The translations under genes were made by a program, and so were the position numbers. Positions 4,854 to 5,920 of a stretch of DNA of 5,920 nucleotides are shown here, in pieces (position 1 is the first letter of the stretch; every line of letters starts with the position of its first letter). A model generated the notes under the pieces. The model did not search any database. It worked only from the letters and a program-made list of their open reading frames with translations, and was not told where the DNA came from. The stretch comes from Candidatus Auribacterota bacterium (lineage in GTDB: Bacteria > Auribacterota > Tritonobacteria > UBA1439). Location: assembly GCA_026391995.1 (NCBI GenBank), contig JAPLCY010000285.1, forward strand, positions 1 through 5,920, written 5' to 3'.

Positions 4854-5920
4854 CTATATCTTCGCGATATCCTCGAACAAAATATCGATGCCGAAGACAC
4901 CCGCGATCGCTCCGCCGGCATCCCGCACCGGCGCGGAGACGGTGATGCACAGCGATCCATCCATGAGCGAGGTATAGAAGTCGCTCACGTGAGTCTTTCC
5001 CGTCTTCAACGGCCGTCGGAACCAGTTCCGGTTGGAGAAGTCATAGTCATCGATGAAGTAGGCGTCGTACTTCTCCTGATCGAACGGCCGGACGATGTTC
5101 GCGGTGACCTTGCGGCCGCCCATGTCGGTCACGTACATGTACTTGATGAACGGGTGGTCTTTGAGCATTTTCCTGAGTATCGGTTCCATCTTTTCGGGCG
5201 CCATGGAGCGGACCTCGGCGCGTTCGGTCACTTTTTCGACAAGCTCCTGCGCGATTGAGGTGACATGCGCCTTCAGGCGATCGAAGTCGGACTTGAACAG
5301 CCGGGGCAGATAGAGGCGCGCCTGGTGAAGCATCTCATCGTCGGAAATCGTAGTCGTGCGGCCGGCCGCGTACTGCTCGTCGACCCACCGCTTGATCTTC
5401 ATGAGGCCCGGTTCGCGCTTGTCGACGCGCGTGTCCCCCTCGAGGCCCAGATAGGCGTCGACCCAGTAGGCGATGCCGGCCCCGCCCGACTTGTCGGTGA
5501 TACTCACCCTGATCGGCCGTTTCAACAGCTTCACGGTGTCGAACGGGTTGTAAATCTCCTCGTGCTTGAGCACCCCGTCGGCATGGATTCCCGCCCTGGT
5601 GGTATTGAAGTCGAAGCCGACAAACGGATAGTTGGGCGGGATGATCGCCCCCGCGTGGTCCTGGAAGTAGCGGGCTATTTTCGTGATGACCGTCGTGTCC
5701 ACCCCCTTCCGCGGCCCCTTCAGGGCGAGGTACTCCATCACCAATCCCTCGACCGGCGGGTTGCCGGTGCGCTCGCCGAAGCCGAACAGCGCCCCGTTTG
5801 CCGCCGAGCAGCCGTATAACCACGCGGCGACGGCGTTGACGAGCACCTTGTGGAAGTCGTTGTGGCCATGCCACTCGAGCTGCGCGGGGGGACCACCGGC
5901 GTCGTGCCTGAGCGAGTGGA
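4854..5920 (-). CDS. DRE-TIM acyl-CoA carboxyltransferase (Re-citrate synthase/isopropylmalate synthase-like) fused to C-terminal Cache domain, 5' partial
   Basis: The frame is open to the right edge, so 354 C-terminal residues are visible (codon 1 at 5918-5916). The GTG at 5846 is an internal valine, not a start. Visible residues 17-21 are HGHND, the HxH metal site of the HMGL-like TIM barrel. GERTGN follows at 48-53, and the His19-Asn53 spacing of 34 equals the metal-ligand spacing I recall for isopropylmalate synthase. AGIHADG at 109-115 and the ITDKSG stretch near 140 fit the post-barrel subdomain. Family members condense acetyl-CoA with a 2-oxoacid in the cytosol. The wording of the motifs (EWHGHNDF, GNPPVEGLVMEY) reminds me most of Re-citrate synthase, with homocitrate or isopropylmalate synthase as alternatives. 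After a helical linker (about 205-235), residues about 235-354 form a Cache/PDC-like domain: RNWF, TGKTHVSDFY, ITVSAPVRD, GVFGID. No membrane segment is visible. The stop is TAG, 19 nt before the acyltransferase. Family assignment is confident; the exact substrate is not. Confidence 0.88.
   Translation of the reverse strand, partial: HSLRHDAGGPPAQLEWHGHNDFHKVLVNAVAAWLYGCSAANGALFGFGERTGNPPVEGLVMEYLALKGPRKGVDTTVITKIARYFQDHAGAIIPPNYPFVGFDFNTTRAGIHADGVLKHEEIYNPFDTVKLLKRPIRVSITDKSGGAGIAYWVDAYLGLEGDTRVDKREPGLMKIKRWVDEQYAAGRTTTISDDEMLHQARLYLPRLFKSDFDRLKAHVTSIAQELVEKVTERAEVRSMAPEKMEPILRKMLKDHPFIKYMYVTDMGGRKVTANIVRPFDQEKYDAYFIDDYDFSNRNWFRRPLKTGKTHVSDFYTSLMDGSLCITVSAPVRDAGGAIAGVFGIDILFEDIAKI

Noticed and set aside
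4835..4960. 42-residue N-terminal extension of the acyltransferase
   Set aside because: It overlaps the preceding enzyme's coding sequence, is Arg/Ser-rich, and the start at 4834 has a ribosome binding site and gives the family's usual length.
4389..5258. Plus-strand open frame of 289 residues
   Set aside because: It is antisense to both the acyltransferase and the Cache domain, whose motifs are intact, and shows no recognisable domain.
5265..5819. Plus-strand open frame of 184 residues
   Set aside because: It is antisense to the DRE-TIM enzyme core and has no motif of its own.

Overview
The window is GC-rich bacterial DNA. Six genes lie on the minus strand and read from the right edge (5920) leftwards to 458. 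The 457 bases at the left end hold repeats and no convincing gene. The anaerobe-type citrate-synthase-like enzyme, a membrane-anchored HEAT protein with Trp-rich elements and many small palindromic repeats would fit an uncultivated anaerobe, perhaps of the Planctomycetes-Verrucomicrobia-Omnitrophota kind. That placement is a low-confidence guess. All stop codons seen are standard.

Region by region, in the direction of transcription. (1) 5920-4854: the C-terminal 354 residues of a DRE-TIM metallolyase (Re-citrate synthase / isopropylmalate synthase / homocitrate synthase group). Its C-terminus carries a Cache (PDC-type) ligand-sensing domain. The 5' end lies outside the window. (2) 4834-4163: a PlsC-type lysophospholipid acyltransferase starting 19 nt after the enzyme's stop. 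(3) 4123-2348: a 591-residue protein with one N-terminal membrane anchor, a disordered linker and two HEAT-like helical blocks. (4) 2347-2145: a 203-nt gap with a bulged hairpin that resembles part of a repeat near the left end. (5) 2144-1407: a HAD-superfamily hydrolase. (6) 1382-816 and 811-458: two small coiled-coil proteins, each with a single C-terminal membrane segment, 4 nt apart. (7) 457-1: two palindromic repeat elements and, on the plus strand, a consensus Shine-Dalgarno plus ATG whose frame closes after 24 codons, apparently a gene start cut off by a repeat.

The first three genes have short gaps (19 and 39 nt) and look like one transcription unit. The last three are also tightly spaced (24 and 4 nt) and may form a second unit starting in the 203-nt gap, although no convincing promoter or terminator is visible. 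No shared pathway links all six genes. The most notable object is the enzyme-Cache fusion: Cache domains normally sit outside the cytoplasmic membrane in receptors, whereas here one occupies the position where isopropylmalate synthase carries its allosteric leucine-binding domain.
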